NCBI GenBank assembly: GCA_013368315.1
Contig: JAACJM010000017.1
Location: 682,001-746,000 of the forward strand
DNA: 64,000 nt
Source: Tetrapyrgos nigripes
Lineage: Eukaryota > Basidiomycota > Agaricomycetes > Agaricales > Campanellaceae
Reading direction: 5' to 3'
Part shown: piece after piece, positions 1 to 12,400 of the stretch
How the letters are laid out: each line of letters begins with the position of its first letter
How positions within the stretch are numbered: position 1 is the first letter of the stretch
Program-made: the position numbers and the translations under genes
The notes under the pieces: generated by a model
Seen by the model: only the letters and a program-made list of their open reading frames with translations
Databases searched by the model: none
What the model was told of the DNA's origin: nothing

Positions 1-1915
1 ATACCACCAGCACCTATGCACAGACGAAAAAAAAAGTTGGTCAGATTCTTTCATTTTCCCTTCTAAGAGATGGTAAAGGAGCATACACACCTCCAAAAGC
101 AACCAACGCAAACGTTCTCATATCCTTCCCCTTCTCTACACTCACCGACCTCAAACTTCCATACATCCTCTCAATCGCCAATTTTACAATACCCTCTGCA
201 GCATCTTCAACAGATAGACCCATTGGTTTAGCAACATGTGTCTCAATAGCTTCTCTTGCAGCACCTAGATCCAATTTGAACGATCCACCGAGAAGAGCTG
301 GAGGGAGGTATCCGAGAGTTGCACAAGCATCTGTAACGGTAGGCATCTTCCCTCCTGCGTTGTAACAGGCTGGACCTGGCATGGCACCGGCGGATTCGGG
401 ACCAACACGGAGGGCACCTGTGATTGAGGCGACTTGGGCGATAGAGCCTGTTATGGGCGTGTGTAAGAAAAGCGTGAAAATTGTGGTCTATTTCGCGCTC
501 ACCTCCACCTGCACCGACAGTTCTGACATCGATGGATGCAGCACGGACTATGAGATCGAATGATGAGATTTTCAGGTATCTAGAAAAGAAGTGTATGTAT
601 ACTCACTTGTCAGATCACCAATGGTACTCTCGCGTCTTAATTCGGGAACTCCATTCTCGATGAGACAGACATCGGTAGATGTACCGCTGTGAAAAAAAAA
701 AAAAAAGTCAATAACCAGACCATATTCAGCAGTCTGCCACTCACCCAATATCAAAGGTCAGGAGGTTCTTAAACTTAGTCTTTCCTGCGACATGGGCAAC
801 TACTCCAGCAACACCACCCGCAGGGCCGGAATACAGCAGACTATCAAACGCTCGTCAGAAACATTGTGCCACATACCATATGAATCATCACAACAAAAGC
901 ATACACACACCTTGCACAATTTTCCTTCGCTACACTCCCACTCGCCAACCCTCCATCACTCCTCAACACCCTCAAATCTGTCTTTCCAAGCTTCTTCTGC
1001 AAATTCTCCACATACTTCCCAACAACAGGTTTCACATACGCATTCGCCACAGTCGTCAACGTCCTCTCGTATTCGCCCAGTTCGTTTAAAACCTCTGAGC
1101 TCAGAGAGACGGGAATTCCAGGAAACTCTTTCTCCAGTAACACACGAACTTCTTGTTCGTGTTTTGGATTGGCGAAAGAGTTGATTAGAGAGACCGTGAT
1201 GGACTCGGGTGGGTTGGGAAGGGATTTGAGAGCAGCAAGACGAGAAGTGAGGACGACGGCATCGAAGGGTCGTATTTCTTCTCCTGTTGTGGACATACGG
1301 CCAGGAACTTCGACAGTCTATTGGTGACGTCAGTTCTTAAGTGATCTTGAATAGGTCAAAGATACACTCACCAGTGCCAGATCAGCCAAAGACTCCGGCT
1401 TAGGCCAGACGATCCAGCCGGCTAAACCGCCAGGCTACAGAGATCCATTAAGAAATAGAATGTAATCGACGCCATTCAGAACGCACCACTTGACTACGCC
1501 TAACTTGAAGCACATCCTTATACCCTTCCGTGACCAATAGGGCGACACGAGCACCTTTGCCTTCAAGAATCGCATTGGTAGCAATCGTTGTGCCATGATT
1601 GAGGACAGAGAATTTGATACTATCGCCGTTAGGGACTTTGGACCTGATTTCTTGGATACCGTTCAATACACCGATACTCTGATCTTGAGGTGTACTTGGG
1701 GTCTGAGGATGGTTTCCGAATCAGCTGGAGAAGTAACGCGCGACGTCTTCAAATACTTGCCTTGGCCCTGTAAGTCTCTCCCGTTTCCTCATTGTACAGA
1801 ATGCAGTCAGTGAACGTTCCTGCGCGAGAAGAGCACTCAATTGACGACCTAGAAGAGTAAAAGTAGATAACTTACCTCCAACATCAACCCCAAGTTTCCA
1901 GACACTCGCAGACAT
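1..1915 (-). CDS. Hydantoinase/5-oxoprolinase family protein, N-terminal part (runs off left edge)
   Basis: Members of this family hydrolyse cyclic amides (5-oxoproline, hydantoins), usually with ATP, in the cytosol. The start is the ATG whose complement lies at 1913-1915. Exon 1 encodes MSASVWKLGVDVG and is spliced (donor at 1875, acceptor CAG at 1820-1822) to GTFTDCILYNEETGE, restoring the GVDVGGTFTD nucleotide-binding loop of hydantoinase A. Later exons carry NHGTTIATNAILEGKGARVALLVTEG, a second block ending VLRSDGGLASG, the LTFDIGGTSTDVCLIENG acidic loop (about 670-760), the GAGGGE region near 500, and DPGPACY-like MPGPACYNAGG at 380. The last exon visible ends near 45, so the C-terminal domain lies outside the window. 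At least six short introns are implied. Whether the substrate is oxoproline or a hydantoin cannot be told from this portion. Confidence 0.9.
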
Positions 1916-2248
1916 CGTATACTTTGCCAACGAAAGAAAGTAGACAGTTAGTCTGGCATTAAATACGGATTGTATGGCCGCGTCCGACACGGCCAACGGC
2001 CAACGGCCAAGTCAATACCGAGACGATAAGGGAGAGCCTTGATGTGTAACATCCTGTAGGGTCTTGTGATAATCAAGACTGATAGCGGACAAGTGTAGTG
2101 TGATGGATGTACGGAAAACCTTGGGAAAACCAACTGGTTTTTTTGCTACTGCCGGTTTACGCGGCAGTTTCGGAAGGCAGGTGATACGCAGCCAAGTTCT
2201 TTCAGGTTCTTTCCTTTGTTAATCTACTTAGCTGGTGTACAATTCATC
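1916..2248. other. Intergenic gap between two minus-strand genes
   Basis: This stretch holds the promoter side of the hydantoinase gene and the 3' side of the dioxygenase gene. It contains a short GGCCAAC repetition near 1992-2008. I see no coding exon or clear TATA box. Confidence 0.5.
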
Positions 2249-3811
2249 CTAGAACGGCGGAACACCCATCTTGCTCAAATTCTCCTCCTGTTCAAGCACC
2301 TTCGCAAGCTCCGCCGCGGGCTTTCCTTCCATCAGCGCTTTCCATACCACTTCAATCTGCGGGGCCTGGAAATGCCCATGGACAAATCGATAATTCGTAG
2401 GGAATAGATACGCTTCTGCCGTGGAGCAAAGAATATTCCACAGCTCATCATCACTGTACCCTTCCTTCCCACCCGTTTCCTTGAATTTCGCACGCTGCTC
2501 CAGAAGATAGGCGTAGACGTAGTTCGTAGTTGCACGTCGGTCGACATTGTCAGATGGACGACCAAATGCAGAAGAGACTTGGAGGAGGTTGGCAATGCGA
2601 TTGACGGGAGGAGTGTTCGTTTTAACACCTGTGTACGACATAGCGTTAGAAACGACGCTGGGTGAGGACAGGCATGTACAAACCACTGTTATTCTGTCCA
2701 GCTCCATGGTAGATACCAGGCGAGAAAAACACGGCATCACCCTTCTTCAAAGGAGTTTGGATATGGTTTGCTATGAAGTAGTCATGATATTCCTCTACGC
2801 CTGTTGCCATTCCGAAAATCAGTACGTAGCCCAACAACAGAGCAGGTAGACTCACTAGTAGACAGGTACCCAAGGTCATAAAGTTGACTGTAAGGTAGGA
2901 ACATCGTAGGTCCGGATTCGAGAGGCATGTCTACATGAGCAATAGCACCTTGAAGCGTCATGTAATGGGACGAAGCATGCATATGAGCAGGGAACAACGG
3001 AGCTGCAGAGGGTGAAATGACTTCGTCTCCGCGTTTATGCGGGAAACGATCGCACTGAATATCACCAAGTAAGAACTTGCAGGGATAGCATAGACATTGA
3101 AATGGCCAACTCACCACGCCGAGATGATAGTCCCTATGCATCTTCTGAGCCTTGTTACCGGGGACACATTGACTGATCTATAACAACATGTCGGTCAAAA
3201 GAAACCCAACCACAAAAGATAATACATACCTGAGCAGTCATCTGGTACCAAGGACCCAACCACGCCCCAGAAGCCAACCCAATAACATCGTTCTTATAAT
3301 AATCCGAATACGACTTGGGATCCCTCTTTGCCCAATTTTGATTCGTATTCGGCACAATATAATTCTCATCCCTCTTCTTCGTATCTTGTTTCCTCTGTCC
3401 TTCAATCAATTCCTTCAGCACCTCTGTACCCTTGTCAAATTCCTTCTCCTCCGTATCATCAGAAGCAAAAGCACCCCGGAAGACCACAACCCCAGGTCCA
3501 CTCTTCAACGCACGGATGAATTCTTCGCGAAGTGGAAGATTGGCAGGGTTGGTCCATACGAGTATGAGTTTCCCGCTAGCGCGTAGGGAAGGACAGTCGT
3601 ATATAGGAATGAGATCCTGCGCAATGGAGGAAGCGAGAGGGTAGTCTGAAGCGGAAGTCTTTCTACCCTCGACTATACGACGAAAGTCCTCAAAGTTGGC
3701 GTTGGACGCAGAGTAATAGGCTGGTTCAGCGATAGGTGCGAGCCCAGAGCTGGTCTTGCTGATGCCGTTGGCGCCGTTGACTGGTGGAGTATCATCAAAA
3801 GAGTGAGGCAT
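2249..3811 (-). CDS. Phytanoyl-CoA dioxygenase (PhyH)-like Fe(II)/2-oxoglutarate oxygenase
   Basis: This is a 2-oxoglutarate-dependent non-haem iron oxygenase; such enzymes hydroxylate acyl-CoAs or small metabolites. The start is taken at MPHSFDDTPPVNG (ATG complement 3809-3811). Exon 1 ends ...WYQMTAQ with donor at 3229. A small exon encodes ISQCVPGNKAQKMHRDYHLGV, giving the H-x-D iron ligands. The next exon starts CDRFPHKRGDEV and holds HMHASSHYMTLQGAIAHVDMPLESG. Then come FGMATGVEEYHDYFIANH and FFSPGIYHGAGQN, with the distal His. The last exon carries the PPVNRIANLLQ arginine that would bind 2-oxoglutarate and ends ENLSKMGVPPF. Ligand identities are inferred from the family pattern. Introns are about 50-60 bp. 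The gene is divergent from the sugar transporter, about 770 bp away. Confidence 0.85.
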
Positions 3812-4584
3812 CTTCAACCAAGCTAAGAAACTCGAGTGAGGGATCCAGAGCTGAAGTGGGTTCCATCTTCCTAATGAACGGCTCGTCGCGTTCCGGGAAT
3901 TCGGAAATAGACATCCATGGTAATGTAGGACATGGGGATAGTGGCTTCTCACCAGGCCACTTGGCTAACCAGTGATAACGGCTGTTGCAAAAAGAAAGAT
4001 ACAAGTGGAAAGACTTTTCCGACGGTACGTCATAGCCGATTTCCAGTTTCGGCAAAATTTCGCCATCACATGTCCTGCCATTTCCAAGCCATTTCGTGTC
4101 TTCTTGAACCATGGCCACCGGCGAGCTCCAAGTATTAGGGGCCATCACATCCCCGAGGAACTCGGCCAACTTAGGCTACAGCAGGACGGTCGCCGGACTA
4201 TCAACTCTTCAGTGCTTTGCTCAGTTTGGATGTTGAACGTTGATGCTTCGCACCGCGACTACTAGCTTTGTGCATTTGCCAGTTTCTTTTGGCAAGGCTC
4301 AATTAATTTGATACGGATATCTCGCGGATATCCACCCTTATCTCAAGACTCGTACGCGCCGCTCGGACTGGAGGTGCTATCATCGTGGCAGGCAGCTGAC
4401 ATTGCCCTGAGTTCAGGACCGCAAGTAGTCGCTTAGGCGTCTTCCTTGGGTCGTCTCCTGAGCTCAGTAAGCGGTCAGGGCTTTCTCTTCGTCTATAATC
4501 GCTAGATAGACAGCTCTACTTGCTCGCCATTTTATTCTGGACTCGCAGAAGACCGTTTAAAGGATCCAGTTTCTTGAACTCAAG
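3812..4584. promoter_or_regulatory. Divergent intergenic region (PhyH-like / sugar porter)
   Basis: This is a shared upstream region of two divergently transcribed genes. An open frame of 124 codons on the minus strand (3795-4169) shows no family resemblance and overlaps the PhyH start in another frame. I treat the region as non-coding 5' sequence. Confidence 0.45.
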
Positions 4585-6833
4585 ATGGCTACTACTCCTA
4601 GCGGCACTGGTATCACCAAAGGCATCCTAATCTCGACACTCTTTTCAGCATGTGGGGCACTGATGTATGGGCTTGAGTAAGTCTTCAAGAACTCAGACCC
4701 ATCTTAATCCTTGCTAACGATATCTCATACTCGTTCCTATACAGTAACGGCTGGTGGGCGACCGTGATTGGTTTAAAAGCTTTCGGTGCTGCAATGGGAA
4801 CTCAAGTTTCTGCGGTAGACGGTACCGTATCCCTCTCTACCACGCAACAATCCGCTGGAACTGGTTTGGGTCAAGCTGGTATTATGATTGGTACGTTTTT
4901 CTCTCAGTAGTCTTATTCCAACTTCCTCGAGGCGCGTCCCGAGTTATTCACGTTGTTTATCGTACTCAGGCTGTGGATTTGCTTCATATATCAATCACCG
5001 CTTTGGCCGACGGAAATCCGTTATCATTATGGCCATAATTGCGCTGATTGGTATTACTATCCAAATGACTGCCTCGACATACGGAGGAAGTATAGACCTT
5101 GCGCATGTCTACACCAAAGATGGACATTTTAGATATTGGCAACTGGCGGTTGGCAAACTCATTAATTCGCTTTCTATGGGTTTGGCTTGCAATGTTATTC
5201 CAACCGTAAGTACTTCTACATTCATCGTCTCCGATTCTTATCTGACCTTCTTTGGTCTGCTCGTAGTATCAAAGTGAATTGGCACCCGCAAAGTGGAGAG
5301 GAATGATTATCAATCTGTACCAATTCGTACAGAGTAAGCACATATCTCCCAATAACCATCCTCCAGATTAACAATCTTCATTTTCAGTTATTGGTGTCAT
5401 AATCTGTTCAGCTGCTGTTTATGCCCTATCAGAACGCACCACTTATGTCTCCTGGCAGATACCAATTGGACTCCAATTCTTGAGTCCCTGTCTTCTTCTG
5501 TACGCCCTTCTATCCATGTCCTCTGACTACTTTACTCATCGCCAGAATCAGTCTCGGCATATCGCTCATGCCCGAATCCCCCCGCTGGTTAATCTGGAAC
5601 GGTCGTACCTCCGAAGCTATCACCATCCTTCGCCAACTACACGGCTCCGACCCTTCCTACTCTCCCGAACTCGAAGTCGCTGCCCTTGAATCCACTTACA
5701 CTGTCGAGAAAGCTATGCATGCGCACAAACCTTCAATCTTCGACGTCTTCCGTGGCTCTGACCTTCGTCGAACGTTAATTGCAACGGGTGTCCAATGTCT
5801 CCAAGCAGCCCAGGGAAGCAGTTATATGACGAATTATATTGTACTGTTTCTTCAAAGTTTGGGGATTCAGGATGTTTTTAGGATTGTTATGATTGTGAAT
5901 GTGGTTTACTTGGTGGCTATTTCTGGATCGTTTTATCTTCCTGATGCGTGAGTTGCTGTTCCGTCGTTCTTCGAAGAACAGGGCGGTGTACTTATGTACT
6001 ATCTCCTGATACTAGATTTGGGAGACGTCCGCTCATGATGATCGGCGCATTCATCTGTGGAAGTTGCCTTATTTGCGTCGCTGCCATTAATGCAGGTATG
6101 GATGTCATCCCGAAGTCTGCACAGCGCGCAATGGTTGGGTTAATTTTTATCTGGTACGGATGAACTTTCTCCGAGTCGTGAATCATATTTGTCTTTGACT
6201 GACCTTTCCTCGAACTTGAAGGTATTTCTTCTTCGGGCTGATCTGGTCCCCTCTCACTTGGATCGTCTCCGCCGAAGTCTGCTCTGCTCGTGCTCGAGAA
6301 ACTACTTTAACGGTCGCTACGTTCTCTGGGTTTGGTGTTAATCTGTAAATTATCATTTTGCTCCTTCTTTACCGTCTTTTAAGCTCACGCATCTCTGCTA
6401 TTTCCCTACTACTACAAGAATAATCACCCTCGTCTCACCCTACATCCAAGATTCCGGATACGGCAACCTAGGAAGCAAAATCGGTTTCCTTTGGGGAGCA
6501 TTCACCTTTGCCTCGATTTTCTTTGTGTACTTTTTTATTCCAGAGATGAAGGGATTAACGTTGGAACAACTGGATTATCTGTTTGATCATGAAGTGTCGA
6601 CGTTTAGGTTTCAGAATTATTCGTTCCCTGAAGCGTATTTTGGCTCTGGTTTGGAGAAGCGGAAGTCAGCAAAAGAAAAACTCGAAGCAAGAGACGGACA
6701 AGGAGCAAGAGTAGAAGGAGAGGTCTCGAGGTCTGGATCCAGTGTAGAGAAGGAGGAGAAGGAACCTGGGGAGAATGGGAGGAATGGCCTTGAACTTTCC
6801 AAGGCGCAAATTGAAATATTCGAAAAATCGTGA
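4585..6833 (+). CDS. MFS sugar porter (maltose/hexose transporter type)
   Basis: This is a proton-coupled sugar transporter of the plasma membrane, major facilitator superfamily, sugar-porter family. Exon 1 is 4585-4676 (MATTPSGTGITKG...MYGL) and joins to DNGWWATVIGLKAFGAAMG across a 67-bp intron. Signature motifs in order: HRFGRRKSVII (loop 2-3), a PESPRWLIWNGR motif at about 5570, and FGRRPLMMIG (loop 8-9), followed by PLTWIVSAEVCSARARETTL and PEMKGLTLEQLDYLF near the C-terminus. The charged tail (about 6640-6833, rich in Lys/Glu/Ser) is cytosolic and could be a regulatory or turnover region. About eight introns of 45-70 bp interrupt the gene. The intact motifs suggest a working transporter. 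The substrate is not certain; the overall pattern resembles fungal alpha-glucoside/maltose permeases. Confidence 0.9.
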
Positions 6834-7238
6834 TGCGTAGGATGGTGCGGCAGCTAGGATGAAGGAGCTTTCTATTCAGAGTACCAAGCTCAGTCGTTAT
6901 TCAAGGTGTAGTTTTAGCGTAAATATCCAAAGAGTTGAGGCTGAAGTCAAATAGGAGTCGCGTTTTTTCGGCATCAGTTACTTTCCCAGGACTCGAGAGT
7001 TTCTTGAGTCGTTCCACTTTTCATTTCGTAAGGGAGATCAGCTGCAGCCGGCTGCTTCGAGCTAGGTTCACTGCGGTGATTTGTGCCCTTTCCTCCCAAA
7101 TCCTCCGTACTTCTTTCTATTCAGCATTCCAGACTTGACATTTTTCTCTCATGAATATCATGTCGAAGTGAGCCTTCTATCAGCCTTGTTCGCTTGGCAA
7201 GGTGTCTGCTCTAGATCTCCACTATCTCACTTACTCTG
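6834..7238. other. Intergenic gap
   Basis: This 405-bp stretch lies between two plus-strand genes. I see no coding signal. It should hold the 3' UTR of the transporter and the promoter of the VTT gene. Confidence 0.5.
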
Positions 7239-8762
7239 ATGACCACGACCACCTCGAACTCATCTACCAAGGACTCGGACAAGTTGCCAGCGGAAGTTGA
7301 ACTTCAGGAAATCACGACTTGCAATGCTTTGACGTCGTTGCCAGATATCAAGTTACAAATCCCCAACCATCGGGGTCAAGACGTAGATAACGAGAGAGCT
7401 AGTAGAAGTCTTACGAGGCTCGACAGCGCTATAGACCTTCGCACCCTCGACAACTCGATCGCTGTGAGGTCTTCAATGACTCGCACACCAAGTCCAACTC
7501 CAAGCGAACTTCTAGCGCTGACAACTGGTGCGATAGACTGGAAAAGCTTGAGAAGTCGGCAGTTTTGGGTTAGGAAAGAATGGCGCTGTGAGTTTGTCGC
7601 TCCTCTGGAGTCTTGGAAATTGACACGGTTTCGGTTGACGGGATCACTTCGGAACTTTGCAGGGTACTACTTCATCTTCACCATTCTATTGGTGCTCGTC
7701 GCTCTCATTGCTATCAAACGTAATGATATTGTCCATTTCCTTACCCCTGCGACGAATTGGCTACACGAGTAGGCATCAACTTACTTCAACCGCACAGCTG
7801 ATCTGAAATTTTCCAATGTTGTACAGTACCCCGGCAGGCTGGTTAGTACCAGTCGCTGTGCTTATGGCCCTATCTTATCCACCGGTGAGAACCAGCGCAC
7901 AACGTACTTCAAACCAAGATTATCAGACTAAGTACTCTCAAAGCTTGTCGGACATGAAATCGTCGGAATGCTCTGTGGAGTTGTTTGGGGCATCTGGATC
8001 GGGTTTGGGATCGTGTAAGGTCTTTCCCTCTCGTTATATGTTTCCTCATCTCTTTTTGGCTACTTATAGCGCAGCGGGGACCCTGTTCGGTGAAATCATC
8101 ACCTTTTAGTGCGTGCTCTATGTGACTTTCCTAATAAGCCAGCTTACACGAGTCATACAGCTCTTTTCAGAGCTGCTGCACCAAACGAGCGAAGAAAGTA
8201 GAGAAGAATACGATATCGTATGCTTGTCTCGCAAAGATTATTCGTGAAGGAGGATTCAAGGTGGCGCTCATGATACGACTGAGTATCATTCCTCCACACT
8301 GTGAGTGATCCTTTATTGATTGCTTAGGACTACAGTGCGCCAATCATACTTACCCAAGACCTAAATTGATAGTCGCCACTGTGGTATTTGCCGTGTGTGG
8401 GATGAACATCATGGTCTTCATTGTTGCGGCCTTCCTATCGCTCCCGAAACAGATGATCATCGTGTATTTGGGAGTTGCGTTGTCTGAATCCACGACAGGC
8501 GATTTAACAACCAAATCCAAGCTCATCACAGCAGCTGTTTTGATAGTGGGGTTCTTGATAGCTATTGCTACGATGGTGTACGTCTTCAGACAGATGGACA
8601 AGGCCAAGCCCGCAGTGGTATACGAACGAAGAAAGGCTCGGTTCGTCGTTTGTTATTTCCGCTTTTCAAGTCGCTGTCAGACTGAAATGCTTTCCGTTCA
8701 TGATCCTCAGGCAGAAAATGGTGGAACAAGGTGCTGGCGTCTTGCGGAGAGGTGAAGTCTGA
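7239..8762 (+). CDS. TVP38/TMEM64 (VTT domain, SNARE-associated Golgi) family membrane protein
   Basis: Proteins of this family sit in Golgi/ER membranes and take part in vesicle traffic and lipid scrambling. The start is MTTTTSNSSTKDSDKL. A soluble N-terminal region of about 120 residues precedes a first membrane segment (FAGYYFIFTILLVLVALIAI, about 7660-7720). The VTT-like core follows in later exons: TPAGWLVPVAVLMALSYPP, then AAGTLFGEIITFY, then RLSIIPPHF, and finally VVFAVCGMNIMVFIVAAFLSLPKQMIIVYLGVALSE. A last membrane helix precedes the basic tail ARQKMVEQGAGVLRRGEV, reached by an intron 8641-8710. The RLSIIPP and LPKQ elements match the conserved R..P/P..G pattern of the family. Family assignment is from recognition only. 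Confidence 0.72.
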
Positions 8763-8889
8763 GGTTCAATTTCGATACAATGGACAAGGAGAACGAGTAT
8801 ATTATCTATGATTAAGCTCAGAAAAATGACAATGAGCTTCCAATATCACCCCTGCCATCCTGAACACAACTTCGTGATTAGACGATACT
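8763..8889. other. Short gap with target-site duplication ACT at 8887-8889
   Basis: This is the 3' flank of the VTT gene up to the left end of the transposon. The 3-bp ACT here is repeated at 16361-16363, immediately outside the right end. Confidence 0.6.
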
Positions 8890-8924
8890 ACACACCCAAT
8901 GGCTTGACCGTGGGGCACCCGCGG
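8890..8924 (+). repeat. Left terminal inverted repeat of the Plavaka-like element
   Basis: The repeat begins ACACACCCAA. It pairs with the reverse complement of 16326-16360, including the shared ACCGTGGGGC block. Confidence 0.85.
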
Positions 8925-9377
8925 TTTACATGAACCACGGGCAAACCACGGTTTGATGTCCATTGGAAGCGTCGGCTCTTTAAGCGCGGACCGAAATCCC
9001 AGATGGGGATTGTGGCGGATGACAAAGCTCAAGACACGCTTCGCTTCCAACCATCATGTCGTCGCCACCGCCAACACTCAATACACTCCTCCTCCTCCCC
9101 TTCAGCGTGCGTTTTCCTTACAGATTCCAGACTGTACACTCTTCCTCCTGCCGTTCAGCACGCATCTTTCTTCCGGATTCCAGATGTTCTCTGCATTGCA
9201 CATCTTTTCCACCTCCCTCTTCTGTATTTCTGTATTAATTAGATCGCAAATTCAATTGTCTTACCTGCGGTTCTGTGAAGGCTGTCGCATTGCATTTAGC
9301 TGTGAAGGCCGTCGCATTCTGTTTAGACATTCATTTGTAGTGTGTTTGAACTGGACTGCATGCAACAAACTTTGAGT

Positions 9378-9384
9378 TATAAAA
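9378..9384 (+). promoter_or_regulatory. TATA box of the transposase gene
   Basis: TATAAAA lies 45 bp upstream of the chosen start codon at 9429, inside the element. Confidence 0.6.
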
Positions 9385-9428
9385 GGTAGGAAAGGCCCCT
9401 TCGTTAGTACACGTCTCAATTCCAAATC

Positions 9429-12400
9429 ATGCCTGCTATCCCTCCTAATGCTCCTAATCCCAATGGTGAGGCTGTTTGCTTGTTTTGTGACTAGTACTTG
9501 AATATTGATATGCCTGTTTGTCAGTCTTTCAACAAGGTACTGATGGGAAATACACTTGCCTCATTTGTCGTGATGGGACATGGAGGCACCGTCGACACTG
9601 TCAAGAGCATGAGCAGAGTCAGACACATCGCCGAAATGCAGTGCCTCAGTTTCTCCACTCCTCAGCTCATTTCACGGACTCTCAGCATACACAAATATCT
9701 AGTGGCTATCCAGAAGGCGAACGATCTTTACGTGCAAATGCGACTTTTGGCCCTTTGATGCTTACTTTATCTCAGCTCGTTGATCCCAACAATTCCACTC
9801 AACAAATGCAACATACACAAGAGGAAGTTGATTCAATGCCCTTCGATAGTGACGTTGATGGTCTGTTTCAATTCAACGAGTCTGAAGGCGGCGACGACAT
9901 ATCCGGTTTTTTGCTTGATCAACCCGAAGATGCTCAGCTCTCAGCAGTGGCCCATTCTTTCCAGGAATATCTGATCAATGGAATCTCACCTGACGTTGTC
10001 TCGGATGATGATTCGCAGTACAGTGCTGAGCAAGATGATATTCCAGTATGTTTACAGAACCCAGGTGAGCATATTCTTTTGTACGAGTATCTTAATGTGA
10101 AAACACAATTCACTCTCTATGTTATGTATATAAAGGTATTGAATATGGGGAATATCGACGACGTAACCAAGACATCGATCCACGATGGTTTCCGTGGCCA
10201 GACAAGATAGTGAGTCAAGAATTCATACATTCTAGAGCCTATTTTCTTAGTAAATCCCATGAAAGACCTGTGTACTTGATATCCTTCAGCATCTTCCACG
10301 TTCAACATTCTCCGATACTCAACTAGAAACAATCTCATGGGCCCTGCGTGTGAATGGTGTCAACCATGTCCCTTCACTTGACTCTCGGAAGCATACACAG
10401 AAAATGCTGGATGCTATCTGTGGGATTCGCACCATACGTTACAATGGTGCTCTTGGCCACATATACTATGTTAACTCCCTTTCAGATATTATTAGTCGTG
10501 TGAGTGCTCTTTCTGGTCTTTTACTTTAATTTTCATGATTGAAATCATTTAATTGCCTCAGGAGATGTCCAACCCCCGAGTGCGCAAGAATTTGTCGTTT
10601 TATCCACAGAATGCCCACGGTAAAGTTGATAGCGCTAAGAACGCTCTCTGTTGGCATCAAGAGCTTGACCCAGGACTGATGACACCAATGATCCGAGTCC
10701 AGAATCAAGACTTTTACCTTTTCGAGCCTTGTCGACTAACTGATGGTCGATATTGTATCCCTTATCGCTGGCTTGAAAACATATCAACAAATGGAGAGCC
10801 AGAGCTTGTAGGATATGTATGGGAGCTATCTCAAGCCAGTGATTCATGGATCGTGCATGGTTATAACTGATACATGGTCTCAGCTGCACATTTTGCCACT
10901 GCTTTCCCAAATCTTCAACAAACTTACAAAGCCTGCTCCATTCCCGATCCAACACAGATTATTGGTATGTATCCATTGCTAATTTTCACTGATTTGCAAC
11001 CTGAATATCCCCATTTCTCTTTCTGCTGTCTGCTTCTTTCTCTGATGTCCAACCTGAATATCCCCATTTCTCTTTCTTCTGTTTCTTTCCTGCTCTATTA
11101 CTGTAAATTCAAATTTGTGTTCACTCAAAAAAATACAGGTATCATTCATCAACACAGTGGTGGCGTCTCAAGCTGGACCTATTCTGATCCAACCAAGGAG
11201 AACCTGTGGCGAGAGAAGTCGAAAGGTCACTGTGTCTATGCCTTTCCCATATGGCTTTATTGCGATGATACTTCAGGTAACAAGTCCAAGAAATGGAATA
11301 AGCATAATTCCTTTCTTTTTACTGCAGCGGGGCTTGATCGACACGAGGCTCACTCTGAATATCATGTTCACTTCAAGTTCTTGGCTACATCAAACATCGC
11401 ACCACCATTAGAAATGTTAGACGGAATTGCAGATCAGCTAGAGTATGTTCCCCTTACCATTTGATGCACTGAATCTGCGCTTACAGGCATCATTAGAGAG
11501 GGCCAGACTGTGGGAATATGGGCATATGATTGCGATCATAAAGAGATGGTTCTTTTGATTGTTTCAGTGCTTGCCATGCTGGGAGATAATCCAATGTAGT
11601 CAGAGTTTGCGTGTCACATCGGCCTTATGGGCAGAATGTTTTGCCGATGTTGTTTTGTAAAGGGAAAGGAGGAGAAAAATGTGGGCCATACTCAGAGTGA
11701 GACAGGATCAGTTTCAAGTGCAGGTTCAGATCACTCTGGGTCTCACGCAGACAGAGAAGCGTTACCAGATTTGATTGCACGTGCAACTCGTTTCTTTGAG
11801 GTGAGATTTCTTTAAACTTCTCATCCAACATATCACAATGATCTGAATCTTCTGTTGAATAGATTAACAATCTCTGGAGAAAATCACGTACCATTGCTGA
11901 TCTGAAAACAGTATTTGTGTACTCAAAGACTGTTGGAAGCAAAACCAAAGTAAGAAACTTGAAGACATCTTTGGGAATCAAAGACACATATCAGGATCAT
12001 TTTACAGAGTTGATCTTTGATTTATTGAAGGATGTTAAAGGATCTGCTGACAAAAAGCAGCGGCAGGTGGATTCAATGCTGGAAGGATTCCCTGAGAACA
12101 TCTCAAGTCCAATATGGAGGATACGAGGTCAGTTTACTCCCTCCAGCTGTATTTAACACTTATGTCTTTCCAAAGACCTTGACCCACATTGCGACACGCC
12201 AGTCGAAATTTTGCATGTAATACTGCTTGGTTTTGTAAAGTACTTCTGGCGCGATGCAATTGCAAGGCTGGACAATGATCAGAAAGCGATCCTCACAGCA
12301 TGTTTATCTTGCTTCAATGTTGATGGACTTGAGTTGTCTCCTCTGGCTGGGATAACACTAGTGAAGTATGCAGGTTCTTTGGTTGGCCGTGATTTTCGCA

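Noticed and set aside
3188..3586. 132-codon plus-strand frame
   Set aside because: It is the antisense of PhyH exon 1, which has clear family motifs.
3795..4169. N-terminal extension or extra gene upstream of the PhyH-like start
   Set aside because: It is in another frame, has no motif, and the MPHSFDD start gives a typical N-terminus.
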